Program-made: the position numbers and the translations under genes
In this document: positions 5,822 through 6,520 of the stretch, in pieces
How positions within the stretch are numbered: the first letter of the stretch is position 1
How the letters are laid out: the number at the start of each line of letters is the position of its first letter
Source of the DNA: Kiritimatiellales bacterium
Lineage (GTDB): Bacteria; Verrucomicrobiota; Kiritimatiellia; Kiritimatiellales; Pontiellaceae
Reading direction: 5' to 3'
DNA: 6,520 nt
Assembly (NCBI GenBank): GCA_015486775.1
Contig: WFRA01000228.1
Location: forward strand, 1 to 6,520
The notes under the pieces: generated by a model
What the model saw: the letters and a program-made list of their open reading frames with translations, nothing else
Database searches by the model: none
What the model was told of the DNA's origin: nothing

Positions 5822-6180
5822 TCGGCGCGTCGCTACGGGCTGACTAGGGCTATGTGGTCATCAATGGCTGCGAAAAGGCACGGAGAACCTCGGGGTCAAC
5901 TGTTTTCCCATGTATGGAACGCTCCTTCCCTTCTCACTTCTCGCCATTTTGTGTTCCTTAGCGAACCATCCTCAACGCTACAGGTGCATTTCAGGCAAAA
6001 CGATTATGGGCCCATGAGCAAAGCGATTGATAATTTGCTCGCAAATAACGAAGTGGTTCAAATGATTATTCAAACTCCGATCCGCATCGAATTGTTTTGC
6101 CCCAAATCATTTTGCCAAAATTCTTCTGCTGCGTAGCCGCGTTAGTTCCTTCCGTTCAAAATTCGATCACGCTCGCGCGT
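5822..6180. other. Long non-coding stretch upstream of tpiA
   Basis: No recognisable gene, tRNA or rRNA is seen on either strand here. An open frame on the plus strand runs through it (94 codons from the ATG at 5852 to a stop at 6136), but the translation is not protein-like and its end is made of the inverted repeat units at 6090-6116. The DNA is visibly more AT-rich than the genes. Together with 5666-5821 and 6181-6520 it makes up an 855-bp gap. Confidence 0.6.
5994..6116. repeat. Small element-like block with 18-bp imperfect inverted ends
   Basis: The left end GGCAAAACGATTATGGGC (5994-6011) matches the reverse complement of 6099-6116 (GGCAAAATGATTTGGGGC) at 15 of 18 positions. A further inward copy of the GGCAAAA-type unit lies at 6090-6101 in the same orientation as the right end, offset by 15 bp. 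The block is 123 bp and has no transposase. I see no target-site duplication in the flanks. It could be a miniature inverted-repeat element, a REP-type repeat, or a chance grouping of a dispersed repeat. Confidence 0.5.
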
Positions 6181-6207
6181 GTGATTCGTGTGATTCGCGT
6201 GATTCGT
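6181..6207. repeat. Three tandem 9-bp units GTGATTCG(T/C)
   Basis: GTGATTCGT, GTGATTCGC and GTGATTCGT run head to tail, followed by GATTAG. The GTGATTCG core also occurs once at 1129-1136, next to the oppC start, so the two intergenic repeat arrays share a unit. Confidence 0.85.
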
Positions 6208-6221
6208 GATTAGAAAAATGC

Positions 6222-6398
6222 ATGGTTCCAGCTTTACCGGATTGGGTTTCAAGAAAAAGCAAAGAACTCGATTCAAAAATGCCAATCAGCGAACATCCTG
6301 ACTACGGCAACATTGAGAGTCGATTGCAGAGATCGATCCCCAATGCCGTGACGGTGTCCCGCATCGCATTCAGGATGAAAGACCCGGCGAATGGATAA
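6222..6398 (+). CDS. Doubtful small ORF (58 aa), no recognised function
   Basis: A hand translation gives 58 residues, beginning MVPALPDWVSRKSKELDSKM and ending RIAFRMKDPANG, stop TAA at 6396-6398. It is hydrophilic, with no membrane segment, signal or motif I recognise. No ribosome binding site precedes the ATG at 6222. An internal in-frame ATG at 6279 would leave 39 residues. Its stop codon touches the left arm of the inverted repeat at 6398-6443, which is what one might expect of a gene with a downstream hairpin. An open stretch of this length is nevertheless likely by chance in six frames of this base composition. Confidence 0.2.
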   Translation: MVPALPDWVSRKSKELDSKMPISEHPDYGNIESRLQRSIPNAVTVSRIAFRMKDPANG

Positions 6399-6443
6399 AA
6401 TTTACGAATAGGGGATGCGGATGGTTCGTTCATTCGTAAATTT
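6398..6443. repeat. Perfect 12-bp inverted repeat with a 22-nt loop
   Basis: AAATTTACGAAT (6398-6409) is the exact reverse complement of ATTCGTAAATTT (6432-6443). The loop (6410-6431) contains GGATG-type repeats. The stem is AT-rich and no T-run follows on either strand, so it is not a classic terminator. A symmetric operator, a recombination site or part of a mobile-element end are alternatives. Confidence 0.7.
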
Positions 6444-6520
6444 ATAGGGATTTGTATTATTTGAGAAACAAGGGACGGACGCAGGTGTATGCGTAGGTTG
6501 GCGCGAAGCGAGTCGACAGG
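6444..6520. other. Right edge: AT-rich stretch, then a weak hairpin
   Basis: No gene is readable here. Near the edge, GTTG (6497-6500) can pair with CGAC (6514-6517) and CGC (6502-6504) with GCG (6508-6510) around a GAA loop, giving an imperfect hairpin. The window ends too soon to say whether it belongs to a larger structure. Confidence 0.25.

Noticed and set aside
5852..6136. 94-codon open frame on the plus strand in the tpiA upstream region
   Set aside because: No ribosome binding site or recognisable motif, and its last residues are translated from the GGCAAAA inverted repeat units, so it is more likely repeat DNA.
5666..6520. tRNA, rRNA or riboswitch in the long gap
   Set aside because: I found no cloverleaf-like arrangement, conserved rRNA stretch or known riboswitch core; covariance-model searches would be needed to exclude a small RNA.

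Overview
The window holds a run of bacterial genes, all on the minus strand, read from right to left: tpiA, secG, an oppA-like lipoprotein, an oppB-like permease, an oppC-like permease, and the first 43 codons of a small membrane-anchored protein that runs off the left edge and is probably rhodanese-like. Genes are fairly GC-rich and three of them have clear purine-rich ribosome binding sites. A lipoprotein-type binding protein together with SecG suggests a Gram-negative host. The protein sequences and the low-complexity intergenic repeats remind me most of the PVC group (Kiritimatiellota, Verrucomicrobiota, Planctomycetota), but this is an impression and not a demonstrated placement.

Layout: 1-129 is a partial CDS. 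130-247 is a short intergenic stretch with small palindromes. 248-1126 is oppC. 1127-1234 is an intergenic stretch filled largely by 7-bp tandem repeats. 1235-2512 is oppB, which carries an unusual insertion of about 120 residues. 2517-4397 is oppA, 4412-4891 is secG and 4910-5665 is tpiA. 5666-6520 is an 855-bp region with no convincing gene. It contains a cluster of CCGGGAA motifs and palindromes just upstream of tpiA, a small element with inverted ends, 9-bp tandem repeats, a 58-codon ORF of doubtful status, and a perfect 12-bp inverted repeat.

The gaps tpiA-secG (18 nt), secG-oppA (14 nt) and oppA-oppB (4 nt) are so short that these four genes are very probably one operon. oppC and the leftmost gene may be read through from it or may have their own signals. 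TpiA is a cytoplasmic glycolytic enzyme, SecG is part of the protein-export channel, and OppA/B/C are the binding protein and the two membrane subunits of a peptide-type ABC importer. The ATPase subunits (OppD/OppF) are not in the window, and the gene after oppC is not an ATPase as far as it can be read.

I found no new defence, mobile or biosynthetic system. The points most worth a second look are the extra domain inside OppB, the heptad array that occupies the place where oppC's ribosome binding site should be, and the repeat-rich DNA upstream of tpiA.
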